Shown: positions 33,107-42,192, counted from the first letter of the stretch. The stretch: 55,924 bases of DNA from Ruegeria sp. (GCF_028066395.1 NZ_JALCBM010000023.1:1-55924); one strand, 5' to 3'. The notes: generated by a model from the letters alone, not told the origin. A program made the numbers and translations.

Positions 33107-34198
33107 ATGACCAACGATACATGTGAAAACCGCTCTTTCCGTATGAATCGCCGTGGATTTCTGGCGGGTGGTCTGGCCTCGGCCGCTGCGACCAGCCTTC
33201 CGTATCAGGGTCTTGCAGCCGAGGATGACCTGTATCTGATCGCGCTTGAGGAACATATCGCAACACCCGAGCTGCTGGAGCGGAACGGCATCAAGTTCCC
33301 GCCCAAGGCCCCCATCGGCAAGCTGATCCTTGAAACCGGTGCCAAGCGGATCGCCGACATGGATGCGGCAGGCATCGACATGCAGGTTCTGTCTGCGATG
33401 ACCCCGGGCGCGCAGGACATTCCCGGGCAGGAAGGGATCGATTTTGCCCGCCGTTTCAACGACTGGATGGCAAATGAGCTGGTCTCGGCCTATCCGAACC
33501 GCTTCCGTGCCTTTGCCACGCTACCGATGCAGACCCCCGAGGCTGCTGCGGACGAGCTGGAGCGCGCGGTGAAAGAGGATGGGTGTCTGGGCTGCATGAC
33601 CTATGGCAGCATTGGAGGCAAGTTTCTGGACGACCCGATGTTCGCGCCGGTTCTGGCCAAGGCCGAAGAGCTTGATGTTCCGATCTATATCCACCCCGCC
33701 GCCCCCACGCCGCAGGTGCTGGACGAATATTACAGTGGTCTGGGCAATCCATGGCTGGAAAAGGTCCTGTCCGGTCCCGGCTATGGCTGGCATCAGGAGG
33801 TCGCCCTGCAATCGCTGCGGATGATCGTCGCTGGCACGTTCGACAAGTTCCCCAACCTCAAGATCGTCATCGGCCATATGGGCGAGGGGCTGCCATTCTA
33901 CTTCTGGCGGCTTGAAGGCGATCTGACCTTTGCCACCCGCGACACGCTGAGCAAACCTCCGCAGCAATATCTGCGCGACAATTTCTGGATCACCACCAGC
34001 GCGTTCTTTCAGGATGAACTGCTGGATCTGGCCCTTGCCACTATGGGCGAAGACCGGGTGATGTTCGCCGTCGACTTTCCGTTTGCCAAGAACCAAAAGG
34101 GCGCGGACTGGCTGCGCGCGGCGGATTTGCCGTTTGAGGTCAAACAGAAGATCGCATCGGGAAATGCGGAAAAGCTGCTTGGTCTGAACCGGTTCTGA
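33107..34198 (+). CDS. Tat-exported amidohydrolase (ACMSD / gamma-resorcylate decarboxylase family)
   Basis: Metal-dependent TIM-barrel enzyme of about 363 aa. The N-terminus carries MNRRGFLAGGLASAAATS, a twin-arginine signal, so the folded enzyme is likely periplasmic. An ATG at 33143 just before it is an equally plausible start. IALEEHIATPELL, PIYIHPAA, VIGHMGEGLPFY and MFAVDFPF carry the Glu/His/His/Asp ligands expected for the amidohydrolase-2 family. Relatives decarboxylate hydroxybenzoates or hydrolyse related ring compounds without oxygen; most are cytoplasmic, so export is notable. The ferric-reductase-like gene follows 88 nt downstream. An aromatic acid substrate is a guess. Confidence 0.83.
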   Translation: MTNDTCENRSFRMNRRGFLAGGLASAAATSLPYQGLAAEDDLYLIALEEHIATPELLERNGIKFPPKAPIGKLILETGAKRIADMDAAGIDMQVLSAMTPGAQDIPGQEGIDFARRFNDWMANELVSAYPNRFRAFATLPMQTPEAAADELERAVKEDGCLGCMTYGSIGGKFLDDPMFAPVLAKAEELDVPIYIHPAAPTPQVLDEYYSGLGNPWLEKVLSGPGYGWHQEVALQSLRMIVAGTFDKFPNLKIVIGHMGEGLPFYFWRLEGDLTFATRDTLSKPPQQYLRDNFWITTSAFFQDELLDLALATMGEDRVMFAVDFPFAKNQKGADWLRAADLPFEVKQKIASGNAEKLLGLNRF

Positions 34199-34286
34199 CC
34201 GCGCCCGATTGCCCCTGACCGAAATCACAAACGTTTAATTCAAACCCCAGCGCACCAGCGATTGGTTCGCAAGGAACAGACAACAC

Positions 34287-35579
34287 ATGCCAAACGCCGG
34301 TAAACTGATCATCTTCTTTGTTCTTGCGCTGTTTACGGCGGCATTCTGGATTCCGGTCAGCCTGCAGGGCGATTTCGGGCTGGATGACCCTTCTGTCTTT
34401 ATCGGCGGGCTGGCCTATCTGAGCATGTCGCTGGGGATTTTCCTGTCGGCGCGCCCCCGGTTTCTGGAACCGGCCTTTGGCGGGTTGGACAAGATGTACA
34501 AGGTGCATAAATGGCTCGGCGTCGCGGCCTTCATCCTGCTGCTGGCACATTTTGCAACCGCGATCGGGGCCGAGAATGATCTGGGCGACGCGCCCGGGCT
34601 GGAGGAGCTTGAGGAAGATGATGAGGACAATGATGGCCTGATCGGCGCCTTGGGTCTGTTTTCCATGATCGGCTTTGTCATCCTGACCATCCTCACCCTG
34701 AACCGGAAGTTCCCCTATCACCGCTGGCTGCCGACGCACCGCCTGATGGGTCTGTTCTATGCCCTTGTCAGTTTCCACATGTGGCTGGTTCTGAGCGGCG
34801 GAGAGGTCCTGCCGATGACCAGCCCCGCCGGGATGATCCTGCTGGTTGCAATGGTGGTTGGTCTGGCTTCGTTCATCTACAAACAGGTGATCTATCCCCT
34901 GTTGCACCGTCACGGGTATGAGATTGCCGAGATCCGCGTGCTGGACCGCATCACCGAACTGGTCCTGTCCCCGGTCGCCAATGCGGTACAGTTCCGGCCC
35001 GGCCAGTTCGCCTTTGTGACGGTGCGCGCCAAGGGGTTCAAGGAAACCCATCCCTTTACCATCGCTTCGGGGGCCGAAGAGTCGCATTTGAAGGTGTCGG
35101 TCAAGGTTCTGGGCGACTTCACGCGCCGTTTGCAGAATGGGTTGCAGCCGGGCACGCAGGTGTCGATTGACGGCCCTTATGGGTGCTTCAACCCCACAGC
35201 GGTGCTGGGGCATCAGGTCTGGATCGCGGGCGGTATCGGCGTGACCCCGTTCCTGTCTGCGCTGCGTTCGCTGCCGACAGACAGATCGGGCAGCATCCGT
35301 TTCTACTACTGCGTCCGCCATCTTGAGGACGCGGTTTATCTGGACGAATTGCAGCAACTGGCCCGCCAGCATCCCGATATTGAGATCAAGCCTGTTGTCT
35401 CGGGCTTCGGGGATCGCATGTCCATCGACCGCCTGAAGGAGGATCTGGATCATCCGTTGCCCGACTGGAACTATTTCTTCTGCGGCCCATCCGGTTTGGG
35501 GCAGTCCCTGTTCGCCAAGCTGCGCGAGGCCGGAGTTTCCAAGGCCCAACTGCATCGTGAAGAATTCGAAATGCGCTGA
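34287..35579 (+). CDS. Ferric-reductase-like flavocytochrome (NOX/FRE family)
   Basis: Membrane electron-transfer protein of 430 aa. The N-terminal haem domain has several helices and paired histidines H74-x13-H88 and H151-x12-H164, the bis-haem arrangement. Between them is an acidic loop (about 98-117, LEELEEDDEDNDG). The C-terminal half is a ferredoxin-reductase-type module with THPFTIAS for FAD, then IAGGIGVTPFLSAL and YFFCGPSG for NAD(P)H. It should carry electrons from cytoplasmic NAD(P)H across the membrane, to ferric iron or oxygen. Its position downstream of the siderophore region is suggestive, but it is not in the same operon. Confidence 0.87.
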   Translation: MPNAGKLIIFFVLALFTAAFWIPVSLQGDFGLDDPSVFIGGLAYLSMSLGIFLSARPRFLEPAFGGLDKMYKVHKWLGVAAFILLLAHFATAIGAENDLGDAPGLEELEEDDEDNDGLIGALGLFSMIGFVILTILTLNRKFPYHRWLPTHRLMGLFYALVSFHMWLVLSGGEVLPMTSPAGMILLVAMVVGLASFIYKQVIYPLLHRHGYEIAEIRVLDRITELVLSPVANAVQFRPGQFAFVTVRAKGFKETHPFTIASGAEESHLKVSVKVLGDFTRRLQNGLQPGTQVSIDGPYGCFNPTAVLGHQVWIAGGIGVTPFLSALRSLPTDRSGSIRFYYCVRHLEDAVYLDELQQLARQHPDIEIKPVVSGFGDRMSIDRLKEDLDHPLPDWNYFFCGPSGLGQSLFAKLREAGVSKAQLHREEFEMR

Positions 35580-35593
35580 GCCTGCAGCGTCGC

Positions 35594-36931
35594 CTACGCC
35601 GTAAACTCCATTCGGATGAACAGCCCCGATCCCTCCAGTTCCGGGTTCGGGGACAGGACCAGCCGGGCATTGTGCAGATCGGCAATGGTCTTGACCAGCG
35701 CCAGCCCCAGACCCGCGCCGCTGTCCGACCGGCTGCGATCCAGCCGGACCGAGGGTTTGATCACCTCGGCATAAGCTTCGGGTGGGATGCCCGGCCCGGT
35801 ATCGGCCACGCCCAGGGCGTTGGCATTGGCGATCAGGGTGATCCGGCTGCCCTTGGGCGTATGTTTCAACGCGTTCTCAATCAGGTTGACCAGCGCCTGA
35901 TACAGCAACACCCGGTCTCCCTTTACGGTCACAGGGCCAGAGATTTGTGGAACCAGCGTGTATCCGGCATCCTCGGCCACCGGTTCGAACGTGCTGAATA
36001 CCTCTTCGGAAAGTTCCGCAATATCAACAGGTTCAAACCTGTTCCTGATGGTGCCGGATTCCAGCCGTGCGATGCGCAGAAAGGCATCGATCACGGCGAT
36101 GATCTGGTCACATTGCTGCAACGCCTCAATCGTTTCGGCGCTTTCGATCTGATCTTCGGTCTGCGCGATGATGGCCTGTTCCAGCCGCAACCGCAGCCGC
36201 GCCAGCGGCGTTTTGAGGTCATGCGCGATGTTGGTGGCGAAATCCCGGGACTGGCGCAGAACGATGTCCAGCCGGTCGATGGTCTGGTCGATCCGATGGC
36301 CCAGCACGTCAAGGTCATCCAGCTCTTTCTGCGTGTCGACGCGCAGGTCCAGCCGCCCCGAAGCCACATGTTCCAGAACCAGAGAAATCCGGTTCAACCG
36401 ACGCTGAGTGCGCAGCCCGAAAAACGCCCCGATCCCCAGCGTAACTGCTGCGATCACCGCGCCGACGATCAAAATGGTGCGCGCGATAACCGACAGGAAA
36501 TGGGTCCGTAGAACAAGGTTCACGCCGACGATAAGCTTTTGCCCGCTCACGTCACCTGCGTAATACTGCCATTCCTCACCCCAGCGCAGACGGGTCAACT
36601 GGAAGGGCTCAAGCTCAAAATCGCCGCTTCTGTCGAAAATCCCCTCGGGCGCGACCGCCTGACTGGCGGCGTCGCTTTGATAATACACCACCACCGTCCC
36701 GGAAATCGGATAGTCGTCTCTTTGGAACCCCCGGATGCGGATGTCCGAGGCGATGGCCTGAAACCGCGATTGCAGCTCCAGCGCCACCTGATTGTCGAAA
36801 TCCCGGCGCACCAGATTGTCGATAATCAGGGCGCCCAGAAAATGCAGGAACAGAAAGACCAGCGCCAGCAGCATGGACTGCCGCAGCGCCGACATTTGTG
36901 CCAGTTCTCCCAGAGTGTATCTTCGGCTCAA
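35594..36931 (-). CDS. Two-component sensor histidine kinase, apparently orphan
   Basis: Inner-membrane kinase of 445 aa. TM1 is at about 15-40 and TM2 at about 145-172, enclosing a periplasmic sensor of about 105 residues. HAMP is at about 172-225 and the H-box is FATNIAHDLKTPLARL with His237. N-box NLIENALKH, G1 VADTGPGIPPE and G2 GAGLGLALVKTIADLH complete the ATPase domain. No response regulator gene is found upstream or downstream in this window. It converges on the ferric-reductase gene with a 14-nt gap. The signal sensed is unknown. Confidence 0.92.
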   Translation of the reverse strand: MSRRYTLGELAQMSALRQSMLLALVFLFLHFLGALIIDNLVRRDFDNQVALELQSRFQAIASDIRIRGFQRDDYPISGTVVVYYQSDAASQAVAPEGIFDRSGDFELEPFQLTRLRWGEEWQYYAGDVSGQKLIVGVNLVLRTHFLSVIARTILIVGAVIAAVTLGIGAFFGLRTQRRLNRISLVLEHVASGRLDLRVDTQKELDDLDVLGHRIDQTIDRLDIVLRQSRDFATNIAHDLKTPLARLRLRLEQAIIAQTEDQIESAETIEALQQCDQIIAVIDAFLRIARLESGTIRNRFEPVDIAELSEEVFSTFEPVAEDAGYTLVPQISGPVTVKGDRVLLYQALVNLIENALKHTPKGSRITLIANANALGVADTGPGIPPEAYAEVIKPSVRLDRSRSDSGAGLGLALVKTIADLHNARLVLSPNPELEGSGLFIRMEFTA

Positions 36932-37290
36932 TGACCTGCCCTGTTTATCCTGAAATCAGCAGCCGCAATCGGCAATTCCATTTGTGCCTCAATGGGTTGA
37001 ACGCCATGTCCAATCGCTGATCCAAGTGGTGTATCCGGGGTTGATGATAGAGCCCTGATGGCGGCTGAACAACTGATAGTTTGCGGGGTTAAGCCTGTGA
37101 GGGGGCATCTTTTGCCGACTGTCGATTTTCTTGGCCGAAAGGGATCAGCACAGTGGATTTCGCGTGTTTTCCATCGGGTAAAAAGGTAAAGAGAGGCAGC
37201 GGGATGCGCCCTCGGATTGAGGGTGAAAACCCCGACGCGAAACTGCCGGGCCATCCGCCCGAATGCATGTGCCCGAGAAAGGAAAAACCC
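36932..37290. promoter_or_regulatory. Kinase/cupin divergent region
   Basis: No gene was accepted here. Minus-strand open frames overlap the structured leader of the cupin gene and lack ribosome sites. The region should hold promoters for both the kinase (minus) and the cupin (plus), plus the structured segment at 37195-37247. Confidence 0.45.
37195..37247 (+). ncRNA. Candidate structured 5' leader of the cupin gene
   Basis: Three nested stems can form: GGCAG (37195-37199) with CTGCC (37243-37247), CGGG (37200-37203) with CCCG (37231-37234), and CCCTC (37209-37213) with GAGGG (37219-37223). Unpaired A-rich internal segments lie between them. It is 43 nt before the start codon. I compared it from memory with FMN, SAM-II, glycine, guanidine, cobalamin and fluoride riboswitches and it fits none. 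Confidence 0.35.
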
Positions 37291-37653
37291 ATGACCAGCC
37301 CCATTCGTCTTTTGGCAGATGGCCACCCGGAAACAGGCTTCGGCCCATCAAGCGCCGTCGCCAAAAGTGATTTCACCACCGAGAACACATCTGAAACCAT
37401 CAGCAGCTTTTTCCAAAGCAAGGATGAAAAGATTTCGGTTGGCGTGTGGGAATGCGCCCCCTGCCGCGAGGAGTTTGATGCCTATCCGGTGGATGAGATG
37501 ATGACCGTGATTTCCGGGTCGTTAACTTTGACAAGCCCCGATGGCACTGCGCAGACTTTCTCTGCCGGGGATACGTTCTTCATGCCCAAGGGCACGCCCT
37601 GCACCTGGGAAATCACCGAGACGCTGCGCAAATTCTACATGATCGCGTCCTAA
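37291..37653 (+). CDS. Small cupin-domain protein
   Basis: Single cupin barrel of 120 aa. ISVGVWECAPCREEFDAYPV and DEMMTVISGSLTLT form motif 1, with Glu and a partial His/Glu ligand set, and FSAGDTFFMPKGTPCTWE forms motif 2. It looks like the Cupin_3 (DUF861) group, which includes ethanolamine-utilisation and ureidoglycine-related proteins. The start has AGGA 8 nt upstream; a longer frame from 37153 runs through the structured leader and was rejected. Substrate unknown. The ArgE-type gene converges from the other side. Confidence 0.82.
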   Translation: MTSPIRLLADGHPETGFGPSSAVAKSDFTTENTSETISSFFQSKDEKISVGVWECAPCREEFDAYPVDEMMTVISGSLTLTSPDGTAQTFSAGDTFFMPKGTPCTWEITETLRKFYMIAS

Positions 37654-37707
37654 ACGCGTTGCGGCGCAGGATGTCCCTGCGCCGCTCAAAGCCTTTCGGG
37701 AGGGGCC

Positions 37708-38856
37708 TTAATAGCTCAGGTCGTCCAGAATGCGGTCCATCATCGCATCGCAGGCGGCCAGTTGTCCCAGTTCCAGATATTCATCCGGTTTGTGGCCCTG
37801 CTTCTCCATCGAGCCCGGGCCGCAGACAATTGTCGGAATGCCCAATTCGTCAAAGAACCCGGCCTCGGTGCCGAAGGCCACCTTGGTTGTCGCATTGCTT
37901 TGGGCCAGTTTCTGGGCATAGGCGATGACGGATTCCGTCTCGGCCACATCCAGCCCCGGATAGGCGTTGTATTGTTCCACCTCGACACGGGCCTCGGGCC
38001 AGAGGTGCTGATAGGCGGCCCCGACCCGGGCTGCCGCGGCCTGAATCTGATCCAGAATGTCCTTGCCACGATCCGCTGCCAGATGACGGTATTCAAAGGT
38101 CAGCTCGGCCCGGTCAGGCACGATGTTCAACGCCTTGCCACCTGACAGCATGCCCACATGCAATGTGGTGTAGGGCACCGAATAGGCAGGATCGGTGTTG
38201 CCGTTTTCGGCAAAGATTTTTTGCAGGCTGCGCAGTTCCGACACGAAATCGGTGGCCAGATGCAGCGCGTTGACAAAGTTGGGCGCCAGGGCGGAATGGC
38301 CGTTTTGCCCATGACACACCGCGCGCAACGCTGCTTTGCCCTTGTGACCGATGGCCACCTGCATCTCGGTCGGTTCCCCCACGAAACAGGCGCGGGGCTG
38401 ACCCAGCATGGGCGCCAGCCGATCCAGCATCTGCTGAATGCCGACGCAGCCAACCTCTTCATCATAAGACAGCACGATCTTGAGCGGTTCGCGCAGGTTC
38501 GCCGCCGCCGCCCGGTCGGCCAGCGCCAGCACCGAGGCGACATAGCCCTTCATATCGGTCGTGCCGCGCCCGTAGACGCGGTTGCCCTCTTGCGTCAGGC
38601 GGAACGGGTCCTTGGTCCAGCTTTGGCCTTCGACCGGAACCACATCCGTATGCGCCGACAGCAACACCCCGTCGCCGCCCGGACCCTTTTCGGCATAAAG
38701 CCCGGTCTTGTCACCGGTCGGATCGGTGATGCGGTGAACGACAAACCCGCGCGTTTCAAGGAATTCTTCGGCATAAGCCGCCAGTTCAAGGTTCGAGTTC
38801 TTGCTGACGGTGTCAAAGCCAATCAGCTTGTCGAGAATGTCCAGTGTTGTCGTCAT
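37708..38856 (-). CDS. argE: Acetylornithine deacetylase (ArgE-type M20 peptidase)
   Basis: Di-zinc hydrolase of 382 aa that removes an N-acetyl group from acetylornithine or a similar N-acyl amino acid. LLSAHTDVVPV gives the first His ligand and catalytic Asp, YGRGTTDMKG the bridging Asp, LSYDEEVGC the base Glu, and GPGSMEKQGHKPDEY the last His. Start at 38856; codons before it are not family-like. It lies 183 nt beyond the LysR stop on the same strand, separated by a hairpin. Next to amine-catabolism genes it may act on another N-acyl substrate. Confidence 0.88.
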   Translation of the reverse strand: MTTTLDILDKLIGFDTVSKNSNLELAAYAEEFLETRGFVVHRITDPTGDKTGLYAEKGPGGDGVLLSAHTDVVPVEGQSWTKDPFRLTQEGNRVYGRGTTDMKGYVASVLALADRAAAANLREPLKIVLSYDEEVGCVGIQQMLDRLAPMLGQPRACFVGEPTEMQVAIGHKGKAALRAVCHGQNGHSALAPNFVNALHLATDFVSELRSLQKIFAENGNTDPAYSVPYTTLHVGMLSGGKALNIVPDRAELTFEYRHLAADRGKDILDQIQAAAARVGAAYQHLWPEARVEVEQYNAYPGLDVAETESVIAYAQKLAQSNATTKVAFGTEAGFFDELGIPTIVCGPGSMEKQGHKPDEYLELGQLAACDAMMDRILDDLSY

Positions 38857-38885
38857 GCGCGTGCAACCAGCTTTCAATTTGATTG

Positions 38886-38920
38886 CCCGACGGCGCAACA
38901 AGGGGGGCAGGGCCGTCGGG
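38886..38920 (-). terminator. Hairpin between lysR and argE
   Basis: CCCGACGGC and its complement GCCGTCGGG are spaced 17 nt. There is no strong T-run on the minus strand, so this is a possible attenuator or end of the LysR transcript. Confidence 0.45.
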
Positions 38921-39039
38921 GAGTTATCAATCGGGGGTCTTTGTTGATATCTTTGGCTGGCAGTTTAAGCGCTTTGGGCCAGACATAAATCTGGATTACC
39001 CAAAACAGTGGTTAGGTAAAATCGAACCCCTTGACCAAA

Positions 39040-39981
39040 TTACAGGGTCGAAGGCTGAGCTTGTGAAAATGGCAACTTGTCCGCTTCGACCGCGCTCTGG
39101 CAATGGGTGATGAAGGCGGTCATCGTGTTGGTTTCGTTTTCGATACGCGCCTTCAGCAAACCGAACTTCATCGGCCTCAGATCATCCTTGAGCGGAACGA
39201 AGATCAGTTCCTTGCCGTCCGGAGACAGGTTGTTCAGCGGGCGGACGTTGGCGATGGAAAAGCCGAACCCGTTTGCCACGAGACTGCGCATGACGGACAT
39301 GTCTCGGGTCCGTTCGGCCACGTTCGGTTTGATATCGGCCTGTCGGAAGAAGGACAGGAAATATTCACTGCTATAGGGCAAGTCCAGCAAGACCATCGGC
39401 AGGTCCCGCAGATCGGTGATCGCGATCTGATCGCGGGTCGCCAGAGGGTGCCCTTCGTTCAGAACCACATAGGGTGGCAGGTCCAGCAGGGGCTGGAAAT
39501 CCAGATCGGCAGGGATATCGAGGTCATAAGTCAGCGCAATATCCAGTTCGGCCCGGCGCAGTTGGCTGAAGATGTCGGCCTGATTAAGCTCGCGCTGGTC
39601 GATGCGGACGGCGGGGTAGATATCTTCGAACTCGCGCCGCAGCCGTGGCAGGACGATCTGCGCGAAGGTGACCAGACAGCCCACGGACAGAACACCCTGA
39701 ACCTTGCCGGTGATCTCTCCGGCAAGGGTGGCCAGCAGTTCGGCCTCTTTCAGAACGAATTCGGTACGTTCCAGAAACTTGTGCCCGGCCTTTGTCAGCG
39801 ACAAGCCGCGCGCATGTTCGCGGACAAACAGGTCGATGCCAAATTCGGCCTCAAGCTGGTTTATCGCCGCCGAAATGGACGGCGACGATACGTTCAGAAT
39901 GTCACTGGCAGCCGAGATGCTGCCTGCCTTGCCAACAGCTACAAAGTATTCAAGCTGACGTAACGTGTAGCGAAATGGCAA
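39040..39981 (-). CDS. LysR-family regulator
   Basis: Transcription factor of 313 aa with a clear N-terminal winged HTH: YTLRQLEYFVAVGKAGSISA, SPSISAAINQLEAEFGIDLF and LSLTKAGHKFLERTE. The effector domain follows, with VLSVGCLVTFAQIVLPRLR at its start. It begins 24 nt after the aldehyde dehydrogenase stop, on the same strand, so it is probably co-transcribed with the catabolic operon rather than divergent from it, which is less usual for LysR. It may respond to a pathway intermediate. Confidence 0.9.
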   Translation of the reverse strand: MPFRYTLRQLEYFVAVGKAGSISAASDILNVSSPSISAAINQLEAEFGIDLFVREHARGLSLTKAGHKFLERTEFVLKEAELLATLAGEITGKVQGVLSVGCLVTFAQIVLPRLRREFEDIYPAVRIDQRELNQADIFSQLRRAELDIALTYDLDIPADLDFQPLLDLPPYVVLNEGHPLATRDQIAITDLRDLPMVLLDLPYSSEYFLSFFRQADIKPNVAERTRDMSVMRSLVANGFGFSIANVRPLNNLSPDGKELIFVPLKDDLRPMKFGLLKARIENETNTMTAFITHCQSAVEADKLPFSQAQPSTL

Positions 39982-40005
39982 AGGCGTGTCCCCGAGATGC
40001 GAGGA

Positions 40006-41502
40006 TCAAGCCTTGTACTTGATCCACGTTGTTTTCAAAGCAGTATACTTCTCAAGGGAATGCAATGACAAATCCCGCCCGAAGCCGGATTGTTTCATGC
40101 CGCCAAACGGAGTTTGCGCCGACAATGCATCAACCGTGTTGACCGAAACCGTGCCCACCATCAGCTTTTCCGATACGCGGCACGCACGGCTCAGGTTGTC
40201 GGTCCAGACCGACGCTGCCAGCCCGTAGATCGAATCGTTCGCCATGGAGATTGCTTCGTCTTCGCTGTCGAAGGGGATGACCGACAGGACCGGGCCAAAG
40301 ATTTCATCCCGGGCCAGCGGGTTGTCATGGGCCACGTCGTCAAAGATCGTAGGTTGCACGAAACAGCCCTTACCGTCGACGGTGACACGTTCGCCACCGG
40401 CCACCAGATTGGCGGATTTCTTGCCTTCCTCGACAAAGCGCATGATGCCTTGGGTCTGCTTTTCGTCGACGATGGCCCCCATTTTCGAGGCCGGGTCCAG
40501 CGGGTCGCCGGGTTGGGTGGCCTGCGCGCGGGCGATCAGTTTCTCGACAAAGGCGTCCTTGATCGAGCGTTCGACATAAAGCCGGGAATTGGCCGAGCAG
40601 ACCTCGCCCTGATTGAAGAAGATACCAAAGGCGGCCATGTCGGCGGCGGCGTCCAAATCCTCGCAATCGGCAAAGATCAGGTTGGGGCTTTTGCCGCCGG
40701 TTTCGGGCCAGACCTGTTTCAGGTTCGACTGGCCGGAATACTGCATGAACATCTTGCCGATGCCGGTCGAGCCGGTGAAGGCCAGACAATCCACATCCAT
40801 ATGCAGACCCAGGGCTCGGCCTGCGGTCACGCCAAAGCCCGGCACCACGTTGAACACGCCATCGGGCACACCGGCCTCAGCCGCCAGTTCCGCCAGACGC
40901 AGGGCCGACAGCGGCGATTGCTCCGCCGGTTTCAGTACGACCGAGTTGCCAGCGGCCAGCGCGGCAGCACCTTTCCACGTCGCCATGTCCAGCGGGAAGT
41001 TCCACGGGGTCACGGCGCCGACAACCCCCAGCGGCACACGGGCGACCAGAGCCAGATCGCCGGGGCCGGTGGGGGCCACCTCGTCATAGATCTTGTCGAT
41101 GGCTTCGGCATACCACTGGAAGAAATGCGCCGAACCCGGTGCGTCCACGGTGGCCGCATCTTTGACCAGCTTGCCCATGTCGAGACTGTCAAGCAGCGCC
41201 ATCTCTTCCAGGTTTTCGCGGATCAGATCGGCCAGTTTCAGCATCACGGCCTTGCGGTCGCCCGGTGCCATACGCGACCAGCGGCCGTCTTCGAACGCGG
41301 CGCGGCCCGCGGCGACGGCGCGGTTGATGTCTTCTTCATCACCTTCGGCAACCTGCGCCAGAACCTGGTCGGTGGCGGGGTTGATACAGTCGAACGTCTT
41401 GCCCGATGCGGCATCGACGAATTTGCCGTCGATGAAAGCCTGACCCCGGAAAGACAGACCCGCCGCGCGGTTTTTCCAATCCTCGTAGGTGTAATCCAGC
41501 AT
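40006..41502 (-). CDS. Aldehyde dehydrogenase, PuuC-like
   Basis: NAD(P)-dependent aldehyde dehydrogenase of 498 aa that aligns along its whole length with E. coli PuuC (gamma-glutamyl-aminobutyraldehyde dehydrogenase). Shared stretches include FQWYAEAIDKIYDEVA, VTPWNFPLDMATWKGAAALA, LAFTGSTGIGKMFM and PFGGMKQSGFGRD. The catalytic Cys is in FFNQGEVCSANSR and the base Glu in WPETGGKSPN. The start has GGGAG upstream. The operon has a RidA, a DUF1028 protein and a flavin monooxygenase, so the likely substrate is an amino-aldehyde or semialdehyde from breakdown of an N-containing compound, not necessarily the puu pathway. Confidence 0.9.
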   Translation of the reverse strand: MLDYTYEDWKNRAAGLSFRGQAFIDGKFVDAASGKTFDCINPATDQVLAQVAEGDEEDINRAVAAGRAAFEDGRWSRMAPGDRKAVMLKLADLIRENLEEMALLDSLDMGKLVKDAATVDAPGSAHFFQWYAEAIDKIYDEVAPTGPGDLALVARVPLGVVGAVTPWNFPLDMATWKGAAALAAGNSVVLKPAEQSPLSALRLAELAAEAGVPDGVFNVVPGFGVTAGRALGLHMDVDCLAFTGSTGIGKMFMQYSGQSNLKQVWPETGGKSPNLIFADCEDLDAAADMAAFGIFFNQGEVCSANSRLYVERSIKDAFVEKLIARAQATQPGDPLDPASKMGAIVDEKQTQGIMRFVEEGKKSANLVAGGERVTVDGKGCFVQPTIFDDVAHDNPLARDEIFGPVLSVIPFDSEDEAISMANDSIYGLAASVWTDNLSRACRVSEKLMVGTVSVNTVDALSAQTPFGGMKQSGFGRDLSLHSLEKYTALKTTWIKYKA

Positions 41503-41517
41503 ATCTTGTCTCCCTGA

Positions 41518-42192
41518 TTATTCGTCGCCGGGCACGCCGTAAGACGGTGCCTCGCGCGGATCGAGTGCGCGCTGGACATAGGCGTCCAGCTGCGGTTTGT
41601 AGATGTCCCAGGCGGTTGCGATGGCCTCGATCGGACAATCCTCGGTCCAGTCGCAGCGCAGATCGGCCACGGGCCAGCTGACTTTATCGACGATCTTCAT
41701 GCCTGCGGAATGGACGGGACCGGCCTCGCCACCTGCGGCCAGCCCGGCGCGCATTGCGGCAATCAGGCGGTCGCCGATATGGCCGGACGCGGACAGATAG
41801 CCATCGACGATGGCCTGCGGAATGCCGTCATTGGCCAGCAGGTTGCCGCCCGAGGCGACATCGTCCGCCTGCGCCTGTGTCCAGATACCCAGCGAGTTGG
41901 GGCCGGAATGAATGGCGGTGCGGCCCTGCGTATCGACCGCCAGAACCTGACGGTATTCGATGAATTTGCCGCGTTTGGTGACCTCTTCTATCGCCTCAGG
42001 CGCGGACATGCCCTGTTCCATCAGGTCCAGCGTCAGCGGGCCAAGGCTGGGATCGGTCACGTTCTGCGACGCCACGGCGCCCACACCGGCACGGGCAAAG
42101 GAACAGCGGGCGGCCACGGCAGGCGAAGAAGACGAGATTGCCAGCCCGAACATGCCGGTATCCGGACAGCGGGCGACCAGAGAAAAGGTCAT
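41518..42192 (-). CDS. DUF1028 family protein
   Basis: Ntn-hydrolase-like protein of 224 aa. The opening MTFSLVARCPDTGMFGLAIS, then VGAVASQNVTDPSLGPLTLD and GPNSLGIWTQAQADDVASGGNLL, are characteristic of DUF1028. The start at 42192 has AGGAG 6 nt upstream; five earlier codons are extra. The biochemical role of the family is not established; many members sit in catabolic operons and are suspected amidohydrolases. It is 15 nt before the aldehyde dehydrogenase gene and would fit a step that hydrolyses an amide or N-acyl intermediate. Confidence 0.85.
   Translation of the reverse strand: MTFSLVARCPDTGMFGLAISSSSPAVAARCSFARAGVGAVASQNVTDPSLGPLTLDLMEQGMSAPEAIEEVTKRGKFIEYRQVLAVDTQGRTAIHSGPNSLGIWTQAQADDVASGGNLLANDGIPQAIVDGYLSASGHIGDRLIAAMRAGLAAGGEAGPVHSAGMKIVDKVSWPVADLRCDWTEDCPIEAIATAWDIYKPQLDAYVQRALDPREAPSYGVPGDE

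Noticed and set aside
37195-37247. FMN, SAM-II or guanidine riboswitch
   Set aside because: Conserved core sequences of these classes, as far as I remember them, are absent; only the generic nested stems are seen.
36928-37326. 132-codon minus-strand frame between kinase and cupin, considered as a missing response regulator
   Set aside because: No receiver-domain Asp/Lys pattern or DNA-binding domain; it overlaps the cupin start and leader.
40090-41517. Plus-strand open frame of 475 codons
   Set aside because: Antisense to the PuuC-like dehydrogenase, which aligns end to end with its family.
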